Part shown: in pieces, positions 26,908 to 34,860 of the stretch | Position numbering within the stretch: position 1 is the first letter of the stretch | Layout: the number at the start of each line of letters is the position of its first letter | NCBI RefSeq assembly: GCF_900156875.1 | Contig: NZ_LT707409.1 | Span: forward strand, 10,923-74,922 | Reading direction: 5' to 3' | Source: Robertmurraya dakarensis | GTDB lineage: Bacteria; Bacillota; Bacilli; Bacillales; Cytobacillaceae | Length of the DNA stretch: 64,000 nucleotides | The notes under the pieces: generated by a model | Databases searched by the model: none | Told to the model about the DNA's origin: nothing | Seen by the model: the letters and a program-made list of their open reading frames with translations, nothing else | Position numbers and translations under genes: made by a program

Positions 26908-27639
26908 ATGAGGAAAGTCGTCATTTCAGATATACATGGCTGTGCAGAAGAACTAAAGCACCTATTACAGAAGATAAATGCTCAGCCTAAGGAAGTTTTA
27001 TTTTTAGGAGATTATGTGGATAAAGGTCCTGATAGTATTGATGTTCTGGAAATGGTTAGAGAATGGTGCAGTCAAGGAGCAGAGGCGCTTTTAGGAAATC
27101 ATGACGAACTCTTAATACAATGGCTCGAGGATAAAGAAGATATTTTTTATTATGGCAGGATTGGGGGAGTATGGACGATCAATAGCTTCTTAAAGAGGCT
27201 TGGGATGGATAAGGTGTGGTACGATGATCTGCTGAAAAACAAAGATAAGGAAAATGAAATCAGAAAGATAATTAAAGATCATTATCAGGAACAGATTGAT
27301 TTTATTAAATCACGTCCTTTATTTAAAAGGGAGTCAGGGTTCATTTTTGTGCATGCTGGTATTGATCCAATTAAGGGACTCGAGCAGACGACTAGAGAGC
27401 AGTTTTTACATATTCGTAATGAATTTATTTATCATTATGAAGGAAGTGAGACCGTTATTTTTGGTCATACGCAAACATCAAGAATTCGCGATCATCACAG
27501 TACGGAGGTTTATTTTGGCGATAACAATGTCATTGGCATTGATGGAGGTTGTGCCTTTGGCGGCCAGCTAAATGCACTCATGATTGAGGACGGGAAATTT
27601 ACGACCGCATCAGTAGCAAATATGGCAGAAGCTAGATGA
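26908..27639 (+). CDS. Calcineurin-like metallophosphoesterase (serine/threonine phosphatase type)
   Basis: A 243-residue PPP-type phosphatase with all metal motifs: VISDIHG (D-x-H), FLGDYVDKGPDS (GDxxDRG-like with Lys), LLGNHDELL (GNHE/D), FVHAGIDP and VIFGHTQTS. Bacterial relatives hydrolyse phosphoproteins or dinucleoside tetraphosphates (PrpE group), which cannot be separated here. The ATG 26908 with GGGGGAGG in front is preferred to an ATG 22 codons upstream. Confidence 0.9.
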   Translation: MRKVVISDIHGCAEELKHLLQKINAQPKEVLFLGDYVDKGPDSIDVLEMVREWCSQGAEALLGNHDELLIQWLEDKEDIFYYGRIGGVWTINSFLKRLGMDKVWYDDLLKNKDKENEIRKIIKDHYQEQIDFIKSRPLFKRESGFIFVHAGIDPIKGLEQTTREQFLHIRNEFIYHYEGSETVIFGHTQTSRIRDHHSTEVYFGDNNVIGIDGGCAFGGQLNALMIEDGKFTTASVANMAEAR

Positions 27640-27729
27640 TAGGCAGGGAACTTTGCTAAAATGGTTAGCAAGGTTCTTTTATTGGATGAATAACCATGTA
27701 ATCAAGATAAGGATAGGAGAAAAGCGAAA

Positions 27730-28062
27730 GTGACACCATTTACAGAAAAAGCGATTGAGATTATTCGAAACATTCCGGAGGGAAGCGTCATGACATATGG
27801 GCAAATTGCCGCTCTTGCCGGCAGTCCAAGAGCTGCCCGTCAGATCGTTCGGATACTTCACTCCATGAGCAAAAAGCACCGACTCCCATGGCATCGAATC
27901 GTCAATGCCAAAGGAGAAGTGGCCATCAAGGACGACGAGCTACATCACGAACAAATCATGTCCTTAAGGGACGAAGGTGTTAAAGTAGACCACAATGGAA
28001 AAGTAGACCTAGAAAAATACCAATGGCGAGGCAGCCTCCACACCCGTGAAACAACGCTGTGA
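27730..28062 (+). CDS. Alkyltransferase-like protein (MGMT family, ATL)
   Basis: A 110-residue protein matching the DNA-binding domain of O6-alkylguanine transferase: VMTYGQIAALAGSPRAARQI and LPWHRIVNAKGEVAI. The catalytic Pro-Cys-His-Arg is Pro-Trp-His-Arg, the hallmark of ATL proteins that bind alkylated guanine without repairing it and hand it to nucleotide excision repair. GTG start. The last codons fall within a dispersed repeat (28046-28094), so the C-terminal tail is probably recent. Confidence 0.92.
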   Translation: MTPFTEKAIEIIRNIPEGSVMTYGQIAALAGSPRAARQIVRILHSMSKKHRLPWHRIVNAKGEVAIKDDELHHEQIMSLRDEGVKVDHNGKVDLEKYQWRGSLHTRETTL

Positions 28063-28094
28063 AACAAGATTATTCGGGTCGTCGCTGTGACGAC
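28046..28094 (+). repeat. Dispersed repeat, copy 1
   Basis: About 49 bases: GTGAAACA, a short spacer, TGTGAAACAAGATTATTCGG, then GTCGTCGCTGTGACGAC, whose ends GTCGTC/GACGAC can pair. Other copies are at 32023, 32125 and 45646. This copy spans the 3' ends of two convergent genes and supplies the final codons of both. Confidence 0.75.
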
Positions 28095-28699
28095 GAAATG
28101 GCTGCCTCAATAAATAGTTGTAGAAATTTGATGCCTTCTTCTGTCAGGCCTTTTGATTCTTCCATTAGGGTCCATTCGAAATAGGATCCGGTGTAGCATC
28201 TGAAGATCATGGATACGATCGTGTCTTGGTCGAGGTCTGTTCTAAATTCTCCGTTTCCTTGACCTTCTTGAACAATATTGCGGACTATTCGATTAATCCT
28301 CCTTTGATTGCTCATGACGTAATGAATGTCTCCTTTTAGGCCGAACTGGTTTGAAAATAATACACCTAGAAATTCTTTTCCAAGGTCTTCTGAAAATTTG
28401 AATCCTGCTTTCAATACTTGTACAAGTTTTTCAGTTGAGCTTACATTAGGGTCTAGATTTTCGTATGCCTCTAGATAGACACCATCGATTTTTTTATAAT
28501 GTTCCACAACGACTTCATCTTTGGACTTGAAATACTTATAAAATAACCCCACTGATGTTCCTGCTTTTTTAGCGATATCTTCTATGTGAACACTGTTAAA
28601 ACCTTTTTCTAAAATTAATGAAAGTGCTGTTTCGAATATTAGTTTTCTAGTCTCTAACGCTCTCTTTTGCCGTGTAGTTAATTCTCCCTTTTGCCCCAT
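28070..28699 (-). CDS. TetR/AcrR-family transcriptional regulator
   Basis: A 209-residue repressor with the N-terminal helix-turn-helix at about residues 13-60 (FNSVHIEDIAKKAGTSVGLF, then YKYFKSKDEVVVEHY) and a helical ligand domain. It is divergent from the AtoE-type transporter operon, and a 31-bp palindrome sits between them just downstream of the operon promoter, so it very likely represses that operon. Its last residues (SSQRRPE) are encoded by dispersed repeat copy 1. Confidence 0.9.
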   Translation of the reverse strand: MGQKGELTTRQKRALETRKLIFETALSLILEKGFNSVHIEDIAKKAGTSVGLFYKYFKSKDEVVVEHYKKIDGVYLEAYENLDPNVSSTEKLVQVLKAGFKFSEDLGKEFLGVLFSNQFGLKGDIHYVMSNQRRINRIVRNIVQEGQGNGEFRTDLDQDTIVSMIFRCYTGSYFEWTLMEESKGLTEEGIKFLQLFIEAAISSSQRRPE

Positions 28700-28733
28700 T
28701 TTATCACCATTTCCAATTATTCTGAAAATTTTG

Positions 28734-28763
28734 TTGACTTATCTTTATGACACCTATTATACT
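28734..28763 (+). promoter_or_regulatory. Promoter of the AtoE-type operon
   Basis: TTGACT (28734-28739) and TTATAC (28757-28762) with 17 bases between, or TATACT with 18. A sigma-A type promoter pointing to the transporter at 28937, immediately followed by the TetR-type palindrome. Confidence 0.65.
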
Positions 28764-28773
28764 AACAAATATA

Positions 28774-28804
28774 AAATGAATCAATTCACTGAGTCAATTC
28801 ATTT
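28774..28804. promoter_or_regulatory. Probable TetR operator
   Basis: A 31-bp imperfect palindrome: left arm AAATGAATCAATTCA (28774-28788), right arm TGAGTCAATTCATTT (28790-28804), 12 of 15 positions complementary around one central base. Placed over the presumed transcription start of the operon; likely bound by the divergent TetR. Confidence 0.65.
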
Positions 28805-28865
28805 GATGATGGAGGTGAGGAGATACTTATTTTGATCAGGAGATATTGCTTTTTTAAGAGTTACT

Positions 28866-28879
28866 TGTAAGCGTTATCA
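28866..28879 (+). promoter_or_regulatory. CcpA cre site
   Basis: TGTAAGCGTTATCA matches the cre consensus (TGWAARCGYTWNCW) at every position. It lies in the leader, about 60 bases before the transporter start, where CcpA would act as a roadblock. Suggests carbon catabolite repression of a catabolic operon. Confidence 0.75.
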
Positions 28880-28936
28880 AATAGTCATTATTCGTTCGTA
28901 TTAGACGGTCAAGAATAATTAACAGGGAGTGATAAG

Positions 28937-30274
28937 ATGGAAAGAATAACGGGATTTTTTACAAAGTTAATGTATCGATATTTACCTGAACCGCTTACGA
29001 TTGCAATATTATTAACGGTAGTCACGATTTTTTTAGCAATGGCCGTACAGGGGACCGGATTTATTGAGACAACAACTTATTGGGGGAACGGATTCTGGAA
29101 TTTGCTTGAATTTACGATGCAAATGTGTGTCATTCTACTGACAGGTTACGTCCTTGCGAAAACACCGATTGTTGATAGATTGCTAGACAAGATTATTTCA
29201 AAAATCAAAACTCCTTCAATGGCCATCATAATGGCGACGTTAATCAGTGGAATTGGGACATTGATTAACTGGGGATTTGGGTTAATTATCGGTGCGATCG
29301 TTGCTAGAAAAATTGCTTTGAAAGTAAAAGGGGTCCACTATCCACTCATCATTGCATCTGCCTACAGCGGTTTTGTCCTCTATGGTTCTGGTATTTCAGG
29401 AAGTGTTCCCATTATTATTTCCACTCCTGGTCATTTTCTTGAAGAACAAATGGGTATTATACCGCTATCAGAATCGATCTTTTCACTTCCAATGATGTTA
29501 ACAACATTAGCCATCTTAGTTACGCTTCCACTAGTCAATGTACTTCTGCATCCAAAAAAGAAAGAGAACATTATTGAAATAAGCGAGGAAAATTCTAGTG
29601 AGAGTTCTGCTAAAACTGAAATTGCCGCAACAGCAGAAGCTTTACCTCCCTCAGAAAGACTCAACAATAGTAAATTATTATGCTGGGCAATAGGTTTAAT
29701 TGGTCTTGTATATACAGTGACATACTTCGTTCAAGGAAACTCGTTAAATATTAATTCATTAAACTTATTTATGTTATTTTTCGGAATGTTACTAGTCGGT
29801 ACGATCTCACGTTACTTCGAGATATTTTTAGATGGAGTCCATAGCATTGCCGGCATGATTATCCAATTTCCTTTTTATGCAGGAATTATTGGGATTCTAG
29901 CCGGGTCTGGCCTAGTCACAACGATTGCACAATTGTTTGTAGCGATTTCTACCCCAGAAAGCTTGCCGTTTTGGAGTTTAATAAGCGCTTACTTCGTCAA
30001 CTTCCTTGCACCGTCTGGCGGTGGGCAATGGGCAATTCAAGGACCCGTTATGATTGAGGCGGCGAGAGAATTAGGAGCTTCTTATGTAAAAACAGCTATG
30101 AGTGTCCAGTTAGGAGATGCTTGGAACAATATGGTGCAGCCATTTCTTCTATTGCCGGTACTTGCCATTTCTGGGTTAAAGTTAAGAGATATTATGGGTT
30201 ATCTCGTCGTGATCATGCTTTGGATTGGAATTGTGTTTAGTACGTCTGTTTTATTATGGGGTTATTTTGGATAA
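28937..30274 (+). CDS. AtoE-family short-chain fatty acid transporter
   Basis: A 445-residue membrane protein with about ten helices, matching the AtoE/TIGR00366-type permeases: YLPEPLTIAILLTVV, YWGNGFWNLLEFTMQM, NWGFGLIIGAI, AYSGFVLYGSGISGS, and FLAPSGGGQWAIQGP near the end. AtoE imports short-chain fatty acids such as acetoacetate or butyrate; here the real substrate may be a related small carboxylate. GGGAGTGAT precedes the ATG. First gene of a four-gene operon under TetR and CcpA control. Confidence 0.88.
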   Translation: MERITGFFTKLMYRYLPEPLTIAILLTVVTIFLAMAVQGTGFIETTTYWGNGFWNLLEFTMQMCVILLTGYVLAKTPIVDRLLDKIISKIKTPSMAIIMATLISGIGTLINWGFGLIIGAIVARKIALKVKGVHYPLIIASAYSGFVLYGSGISGSVPIIISTPGHFLEEQMGIIPLSESIFSLPMMLTTLAILVTLPLVNVLLHPKKKENIIEISEENSSESSAKTEIAATAEALPPSERLNNSKLLCWAIGLIGLVYTVTYFVQGNSLNINSLNLFMLFFGMLLVGTISRYFEIFLDGVHSIAGMIIQFPFYAGIIGILAGSGLVTTIAQLFVAISTPESLPFWSLISAYFVNFLAPSGGGQWAIQGPVMIEAARELGASYVKTAMSVQLGDAWNNMVQPFLLLPVLAISGLKLRDIMGYLVVIMLWIGIVFSTSVLLWGYFG

Positions 30275-30291
30275 AAATGGAGGGACGAAAA

Positions 30292-30708
30292 ATGAGTCAA
30301 AAAAAGCAATATTCGATGTTAGTTTTTAGTAATCCAGCAGAAGGTCTGGAGGAAGAATATTTAGATTGGTATGCAGGTCAGCATATTCATGATTTATTAC
30401 GAATTCCTGGGTATGTTGGTTGTAAGTTTTATAAACTGTCTGATATTCAATTATCTGATGCAGAACAAAGCTATAAATATATGATTATTTGGGATTTTGA
30501 AACTGATGATTTTCCATCTGTAGTGAAAGAGATTAAAGAGAGGATGCAGGATGGCAGAACCGTTTTTATTCCTGCATTCGATACAGCCTATTTTGATAAT
30601 ACATGGGAGCCTATCACAAAGTATGTGACTTCTAAAGAAATTGAAGGAAAATCAGTAGAAGAAGTTCTAGAAATCTCGGAGCTAAACAAGAATATCAGCA
30701 CTAAGTGA
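30292..30708 (+). CDS. Dimeric alpha/beta-barrel (EthD-like) small protein
   Basis: About 138 residues. The N-terminal SMLVFSNPAEGLEEEYLDWY and HDLLRIPGYVGCKFYKLSD resemble EthD-like and DUF4286-like ferredoxin-fold proteins that bind or process small organic acids. The ATG 30292 with GGAGGG seven bases upstream is chosen over one 12 codons earlier. Its place between a transporter and a hydrolase suggests a catabolic enzyme or chaperone for the same substrate. Activity unknown. Confidence 0.75.
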   Translation: MSQKKQYSMLVFSNPAEGLEEEYLDWYAGQHIHDLLRIPGYVGCKFYKLSDIQLSDAEQSYKYMIIWDFETDDFPSVVKEIKERMQDGRTVFIPAFDTAYFDNTWEPITKYVTSKEIEGKSVEEVLEISELNKNISTK

Positions 30709-30739
30709 TTTTCAAGATCATGTTCGAGGAGGAATCAGG

Positions 30740-31114
30740 ATGAATCTGTATGAAAAAATACTAGAATTGAAAGAAAAGATTAATGGTGAAGAAGCAGAAT
30801 TGTTTAAAGAATTTTATTATGGAAAGTTTTTTAGCGGCGATATTACTTTGAGTGAAGAACAAGAAACGGTTACTTTAACCTTTCATAAAGGAACTTGCAT
30901 CGATGTGGTAAAAGGGATTCCGAACACCGGTGTTGATATCGGGGTCTCTGGCTCGAAAGATGATTGGGATAAGTTCGTGACCCATAAAAGTTTAAGTGTA
31001 GCGACTAACAAGGGAAACAGCAATAATTTGACAACACTTGGTGGAGCGATTCGTTTCCGGCAGAACTTCAATGTTGTTGCCCAATTAATTAGAGTTTACG
31101 CATCTATTCGATAA
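30740..31114 (+). CDS. Small protein, possible SCP2-like fold
   Basis: A 124-residue protein. The pattern of beta strands with VTLTFHKGTCIDVVKGIP, DIGVSGSKDDWDKFVTHKSL and LGGAIRFRQNFNVVAQLIR weakly resembles SCP2 sterol-carrier domains, which bind hydrophobic ligands. I do not recognise it firmly. GAGGAGG stands before the ATG; it is the third gene of the operon, 31 bases after the EthD-like gene. Confidence 0.7.
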   Translation: MNLYEKILELKEKINGEEAELFKEFYYGKFFSGDITLSEEQETVTLTFHKGTCIDVVKGIPNTGVDIGVSGSKDDWDKFVTHKSLSVATNKGNSNNLTTLGGAIRFRQNFNVVAQLIRVYASIR

Positions 31115-31135
31115 AAGTAGTGGAGGGGAAAAAGC

Positions 31136-31939
31136 ATGGCTATTCACGGTTTTTATATTAAGGTAAATGGGATCAAAATTTATTGCGAGACGAATAACGG
31201 TCCAGATGATGGGAATGTGATTATTTGTTTACATACAGCAGGGAGAGAGAATAGACAATACCATGATATGATGGAAATACTTCAGGATAAGTATAAAATG
31301 ATTTCCTTTGATATGCCTGCTCATGGAAAAAGCTGGCCGCTCCCGGGTAACAAGGTCATCAACAATTACGTTGATTATGGAAAATTTGTTTGGAGCGTGA
31401 TCGAGGAGTTAGGTGTTAAAGACCCGATTGTCATCGGCTGTTCGATGGGGGGGAATATCGTCTATCACATCGCACAGGAATATCCGGTTAAAGCGATTTG
31501 TTCGATGCAGGGCGCCGATTATACGCCAACGATTAATGAAGATATTTTAGAATTGCTCAATCATCCATACGTAAATCCGCAGCACTCACATTTAGAGTTC
31601 TCGGAATGTTTAATAGGAAAAGCTACAACGCAGGAAAGAAAAGACTTCATTCTTTGGGGAGTTTTATCGGAAATTGGCATCACAAAGCAAGGCGATTTAA
31701 CACAATATAATGGTTTTGACGTCCGGGATAAAATGGACCAAATCAAGTGTCCTGTTCTCGTCGTTCATGGCTTGGACGATAAAATTGCCACAGGCGAAAT
31801 GGCTGAACAAACCATTAGCCGTTTAACAAATTGTGAAAATCTAGTCTATAAACCTATTCCAGATTATGGCCACTTCATCCTAGTAGAAAACCCAGAATTA
31901 GTGAGTGAGTATTTGGATGAATTTATTCGGACTTTATAA
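31136..31939 (+). CDS. Alpha/beta-fold hydrolase
   Basis: A 267-residue hydrolase. Nucleophile Ser103 in VIGCSMGGNI, acid Asp in VLVVHGLDDKIA, His in PDYGHFILVENPE, and an HTAGRENRQYHD oxyanion-loop region. The family covers esterases, C-C hydrolases and lactonases. As last gene of the TetR/cre operon it likely hydrolyses the compound imported by the AtoE-type carrier or its activated ester. Substrate unknown. Confidence 0.87.
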   Translation: MAIHGFYIKVNGIKIYCETNNGPDDGNVIICLHTAGRENRQYHDMMEILQDKYKMISFDMPAHGKSWPLPGNKVINNYVDYGKFVWSVIEELGVKDPIVIGCSMGGNIVYHIAQEYPVKAICSMQGADYTPTINEDILELLNHPYVNPQHSHLEFSECLIGKATTQERKDFILWGVLSEIGITKQGDLTQYNGFDVRDKMDQIKCPVLVVHGLDDKIATGEMAEQTISRLTNCENLVYKPIPDYGHFILVENPELVSEYLDEFIRTL

Positions 31940-31970
31940 GGAAAATCTGATGAGTTTCTAGAATTCATAT

Positions 31971-32008
31971 AACAATCCAGCTGTATAACGCAGTTGGATT
32001 GTTTTTTG
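31971..32008 (+). terminator. Terminator of the AtoE-type operon
   Basis: AACAATCCAGCTG (31971-31983) pairs with CAGTTGGATTGTT (31991-32003) with one mismatch, followed by a T-run. Confidence 0.85.
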
Positions 32009-32022
32009 TACCCAAAAAAATC

Positions 32023-32070
32023 TGTGAAACATTTATATGAAACAAGAATTTTCGGGCGGACGCTGTGACG
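32023..32070 (+). repeat. Dispersed repeat, copy 2
   Basis: TGTGAAACA, spacer, ATGAAACAAGAATTTTCGGG, then CGGACGCTGTGACG. Intergenic, right after the operon terminator; about 100 bases before copy 3. Confidence 0.75.
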
Positions 32071-32124
32071 AATTCTTTAATTTTTGTTAAAGTAAGCGTA
32101 TAGGATTTCGAGAGAAAAGGGGGT

Positions 32125-32173
32125 TGTGAAACAATCCTGTGAAACAAGAATTTTCGGGTCGTCCCTGTGACGG
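32125..32173 (+). repeat. Dispersed repeat, copy 3
   Basis: Same layout as copy 1: TGTGAAACAATCCTGTGAAA then a CAAGAATTTTCGGG and GTCGTCCCTGTGACGG segment. It ends 24 bases before the HXXEE-protein start, so it lies in that gene's leader. Confidence 0.75.
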
Positions 32174-32196
32174 TTCATTAAGGAGTGATTCACGTT

Positions 32197-32748
32197 GTGA
32201 TTGAGTTTCTGGATTCATCCATTAGCATACATTCCCTCATTTGGTTATTTCTTGTTGCTTTTATGCTTCACGATTTTGAAGAAATCATTAGGATTGAACC
32301 TTGGTATCGAAGGCATTATGATAAAATTATCAGCAGGGTCCCGAAGAATTTACAGGGTAGGATTCAGTCGTTTTCAAAAATAACTTCATCACAATTTGCT
32401 GTAGCGGTTTGTATTGAATTTATCGTGTTTGTACCATTCACTTTTTTAGCAGCTGAAAGGGGAAACTATTTATTTTTCTTGGGCTTTAATGCGGTTCTTT
32501 TCCTCCATGTGTTCATGCATATCGGGCAGGCATTGTACGTGAAAATGGTTGTTCCTGGGGTAGTCACGGCGGTTATGATCACGCTGCCATACTCCATTTA
32601 TCTGTTCTATAGGTTACTGAACGAAAACCTAGTTACAATGATGGATGTTCTAAAAAGTCTCCCGGTCGGCTTATTATTGATACCAATCATTCTTTTAGGA
32701 CATAAAATGGGAGAGAAACTTGTTCCCAGTGAAGAAGGTGTGCAATAA
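32197..32748 (+). CDS. HXXEE-domain membrane protein
   Basis: About 183 residues with four or five hydrophobic helices. The family motif HDFEE stands near the N-terminus (AFMLHDFEEIIRIEPWYRRH) and a second conserved patch is HVFMHIGQALYVK, as in HXXEE proteins (Pfam13787), possibly metal-dependent membrane enzymes of unknown function. Start GTG 32197 after AAGGAG (32180-32185); GTG 32185 overlaps that site. The yuxK-like gene begins right after its stop. Confidence 0.85.
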   Translation: MIEFLDSSISIHSLIWLFLVAFMLHDFEEIIRIEPWYRRHYDKIISRVPKNLQGRIQSFSKITSSQFAVAVCIEFIVFVPFTFLAAERGNYLFFLGFNAVLFLHVFMHIGQALYVKMVVPGVVTAVMITLPYSIYLFYRLLNENLVTMMDVLKSLPVGLLLIPIILLGHKMGEKLVPSEEGVQ

Positions 32749-33153
32749 ATGTCTAATGAAAAAGCAATTATTCTTTTTGACGGGGTTTGTAATTTTTGTA
32801 ACTCTTCCGTCCAATTCATCATAAAACGTGACAGGGCTGGATACTTTCAATTCGCCTCCTTGCAGTCTGAGGTTGGAAAAAGCTTGTTAGCACAGCGGCC
32901 CGAACTTCAAAACTTGGACTCTATTGTTCTAATAGAAAATGGCCAATTTTTCACAGAATCCTCTGCCGCACTAAGAATAGCGAGGAAGTTAGACGGCTTC
33001 TGGAAATTAGCTTTTCTTCTCAATGCGCTTCCGAAAGTTTGCAGGGATCCTTTTTATCGTTTCTTTGCCAAGAATCGTTACCGCTGGTTCGGTAAACAGG
33101 AGGCTTGTATGATGCCAACAAAGGATATGCGGGCGCGATTTTTATCAGAATAA
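32749..33153 (+). CDS. yuxK: DCC1-like thiol-disulfide oxidoreductase family protein (YuxK)
   Basis: A 134-residue thioredoxin-like DUF393 protein. The motif DGVCNFCNSS (Cys14, Cys17) gives the family its name (DxxCxxC), and YRWFGKQEACMMPT near the end is also typical. Probably redox active; physiological partner unknown. Starts immediately after the HXXEE gene, so the two are co-translated, and ends at a bidirectional terminator. Confidence 0.9.
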   Translation: MSNEKAIILFDGVCNFCNSSVQFIIKRDRAGYFQFASLQSEVGKSLLAQRPELQNLDSIVLIENGQFFTESSAALRIARKLDGFWKLAFLLNALPKVCRDPFYRFFAKNRYRWFGKQEACMMPTKDMRARFLSE

Positions 33154-33160
33154 GAGCAAA

Positions 33161-33192
33161 AAGAGTCCTTCAATCATGGAATGAAGGACTTA
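33161..33192. terminator. Bidirectional terminator
   Basis: AGTCCTTCA (33164-33172) pairs with TGAAGGACT (33182-33190), between the convergent yuxK-like and DUF1648 genes. Confidence 0.75.
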
Positions 33193-33197
33193 ATGCG

Positions 33198-34289
33198 TTA
33201 TAAAAATGAAAGCAGTAGAATAACCAGTAAGGGAACGACCACAATTAGATAGCCCATTGGGTTGGCAAAGTTAATGGACCAGCCTACTCCAAATCGTTTT
33301 TCCACAAAGATGGAAGGATCATTTTTATTAAAATAAAAAAGCCCACCCTTCCAATATGAGTCCTCGTCGATATCCGTGATATCACTTTTCGGATCCTCAG
33401 CAGTTTGTTTATCTGCGCGCCCGACTTTTACAGCAAAAATCAGTGTTCCTAATAGAACGATAATAAGGAATGTAAAAGGTATTGCGACCATTGCTTTATC
33501 AATGAATAAACCAGGATGAATCGTTGTTAAGTGAAAAAAACTGAGCATCATCGTTAAAAAAACACTGACTATAAATAAAAACCAGCTTGAATATTTTCTT
33601 AAAGTCAGTTGTCGAATGCGGGAGGCATTTGTGCTTGCAGCGCTTAATTTAATTCCTGACTTTTTTGTTCCAATATTGATACCCATGAACATTAGTTGCA
33701 TGACTAGCAGTGTTAATGGAAGCGTAACCGCTGAAAATGGATTTTTAACTGTAAAGGCATCAGGTTTTCCGTTTGGTCCCCAATGTGTGGGGATTTTTTC
33801 TGGAAGTACGTCATATTTAAGAATGGTGTAACCTAACAAACCGACCGTAATGAGAACTGGCAATAGATAGACATACCAAGGAAGCATCTCATCTTGAGAC
33901 CGTACCGATAAATCGGTTATTTGTACATGCTTTACATTATCAGAGATGTTGTGTTTTTTCTTAAAAACAATTGTTTTTCCATGGAAATAAAAATATAAGG
34001 ACATGCTGAAAAAAATAATCCCAAATTGGATGATGGCTCCTGCCATTACAATAAGTTCCTCAGATGGGTTTTTCCGAAGTGTCCAAAATACAAAGAGTCC
34101 GAGAACGATGATAGATATAAAGGAAACAAGGATGGTGTAGGTTCTTTTATAAGATGACAGTGTTCGGTCTTTAAGATATTGTTCTGGAATCGTCACACCG
34201 AATATAACAGTCCGTTTTACTAAATAAGGAATCGCTGTTTGAATCCCAGCCATAAATACAATAATAATGAGAAAAATCGTTAAAGACAT
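33198..34289 (-). CDS. DUF1648-domain membrane protein (SdpI-like region)
   Basis: A 363-residue membrane protein with about eight helices. A DUF1648 segment is seen at LPVLITVGLLGYTILKYDVLP followed by IPTHWGPNGKPDAFT, and the last third carries SYWKGGLFYFNKNDPSIFVE and GVGWSINFANPMG, a common Bacillus DUF5808-like end. ATG 34289 with GGAGGAG in front is chosen over a start 16 codons upstream that overlaps the regulator gene. Probably controlled by the GntR regulator that precedes it. Function unknown. Confidence 0.85.
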   Translation of the reverse strand: MSLTIFLIIIVFMAGIQTAIPYLVKRTVIFGVTIPEQYLKDRTLSSYKRTYTILVSFISIIVLGLFVFWTLRKNPSEELIVMAGAIIQFGIIFFSMSLYFYFHGKTIVFKKKHNISDNVKHVQITDLSVRSQDEMLPWYVYLLPVLITVGLLGYTILKYDVLPEKIPTHWGPNGKPDAFTVKNPFSAVTLPLTLLVMQLMFMGINIGTKKSGIKLSAASTNASRIRQLTLRKYSSWFLFIVSVFLTMMLSFFHLTTIHPGLFIDKAMVAIPFTFLIIVLLGTLIFAVKVGRADKQTAEDPKSDITDIDEDSYWKGGLFYFNKNDPSIFVEKRFGVGWSINFANPMGYLIVVVPLLVILLLSFL

Positions 34290-34314
34290 AAAAAACTCCT
34301 CCTTTGTCTTTTTG

Positions 34315-34695
34315 TCATTCTTTCTTATTAAGATCATTCATAATCGAGGAAACGAGTTCTTGAATCTGTTCTCTTTCCAGACCTGATACTAGTGCCTCCG
34401 CGATGATTGAACGTAATGCTCCTGACATCCTTTGAGAAACAGTATCTATGGATTGGGTGGGTGAGGAAATAACAGCACCTGATTTTGGAATGATCTTGAT
34501 AATGCCCTTTGCTTCTAATTGGTGATAACTTTTATTGACGGTATGCATGTTCACACCAAGGTCTGCGGCAAAGGACCGTACAGATGGAAGAGATTCTCCT
34601 GCTTGAATCTCACCTTTTGCAATGCCTTCAATGATTTGATTAGTCAATTGTGTATAGATTGGGATATCAGATTGTGGCTCAATTTTTATTATCAT
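34315..34695 (-). CDS. GntR-family regulator, YtrA subfamily
   Basis: A 126-residue short GntR protein: winged helix at about residues 10-75 (PIYTQLTNQIIEGIAKGEIQ, LPSVRSFAADLGVNMHTVNK) and a two-helix dimerisation tail, no large effector domain. YtrA-type regulators repress neighbouring membrane-protein operons. GGAGTGA precedes the ATG. Two matching palindromes in its leader point to autoregulation. Confidence 0.92.
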   Translation of the reverse strand: MIIKIEPQSDIPIYTQLTNQIIEGIAKGEIQAGESLPSVRSFAADLGVNMHTVNKSYHQLEAKGIIKIIPKSGAVISSPTQSIDTVSQRMSGALRSIIAEALVSGLEREQIQELVSSIMNDLNKKE

Positions 34696-34711
34696 TTATT
34701 TCACTCCAATC

Positions 34712-34757
34712 TGTTCTATCTTTATTATAACAAAACTGTTCTATATACTCTATAACA
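34712..34757. promoter_or_regulatory. Two tandem operators for the YtrA-type regulator
   Basis: Site 1 at 34712-34732 and site 2 at 34737-34757 share the form TGTTCTAT, five to seven bases, then ATAACA, and their centres are 25 bases apart. A TATAAT for the minus-strand gene lies inside site 1. A repressor bound to both would cover the promoter. Confidence 0.65.
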
Positions 34758-34806
34758 ATTAAGAGGAAGATATTTACATTCCTTTTTTAAAAAAAGCATC
34801 TGCCTC

Positions 34807-34837
34807 TTGACCTTAACGTTGCGTCAAGGTTTAAGAT
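34807..34837 (+). promoter_or_regulatory. MerR-type promoter with 19-bp spacer
   Basis: TTGACC (34807-34812) and TAAGAT (34832-34837) are 19 bp apart, the overlong spacer used by MerR activators. Within it lies CTTGAC (34806-34811) with GTCAAG (34823-34828), a perfect inverted repeat. It precedes the MerR/TipAS gene and implies autoactivation. Confidence 0.7.
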
Positions 34838-34860
34838 GAACATTGTCAGGAGGGTGGCGA

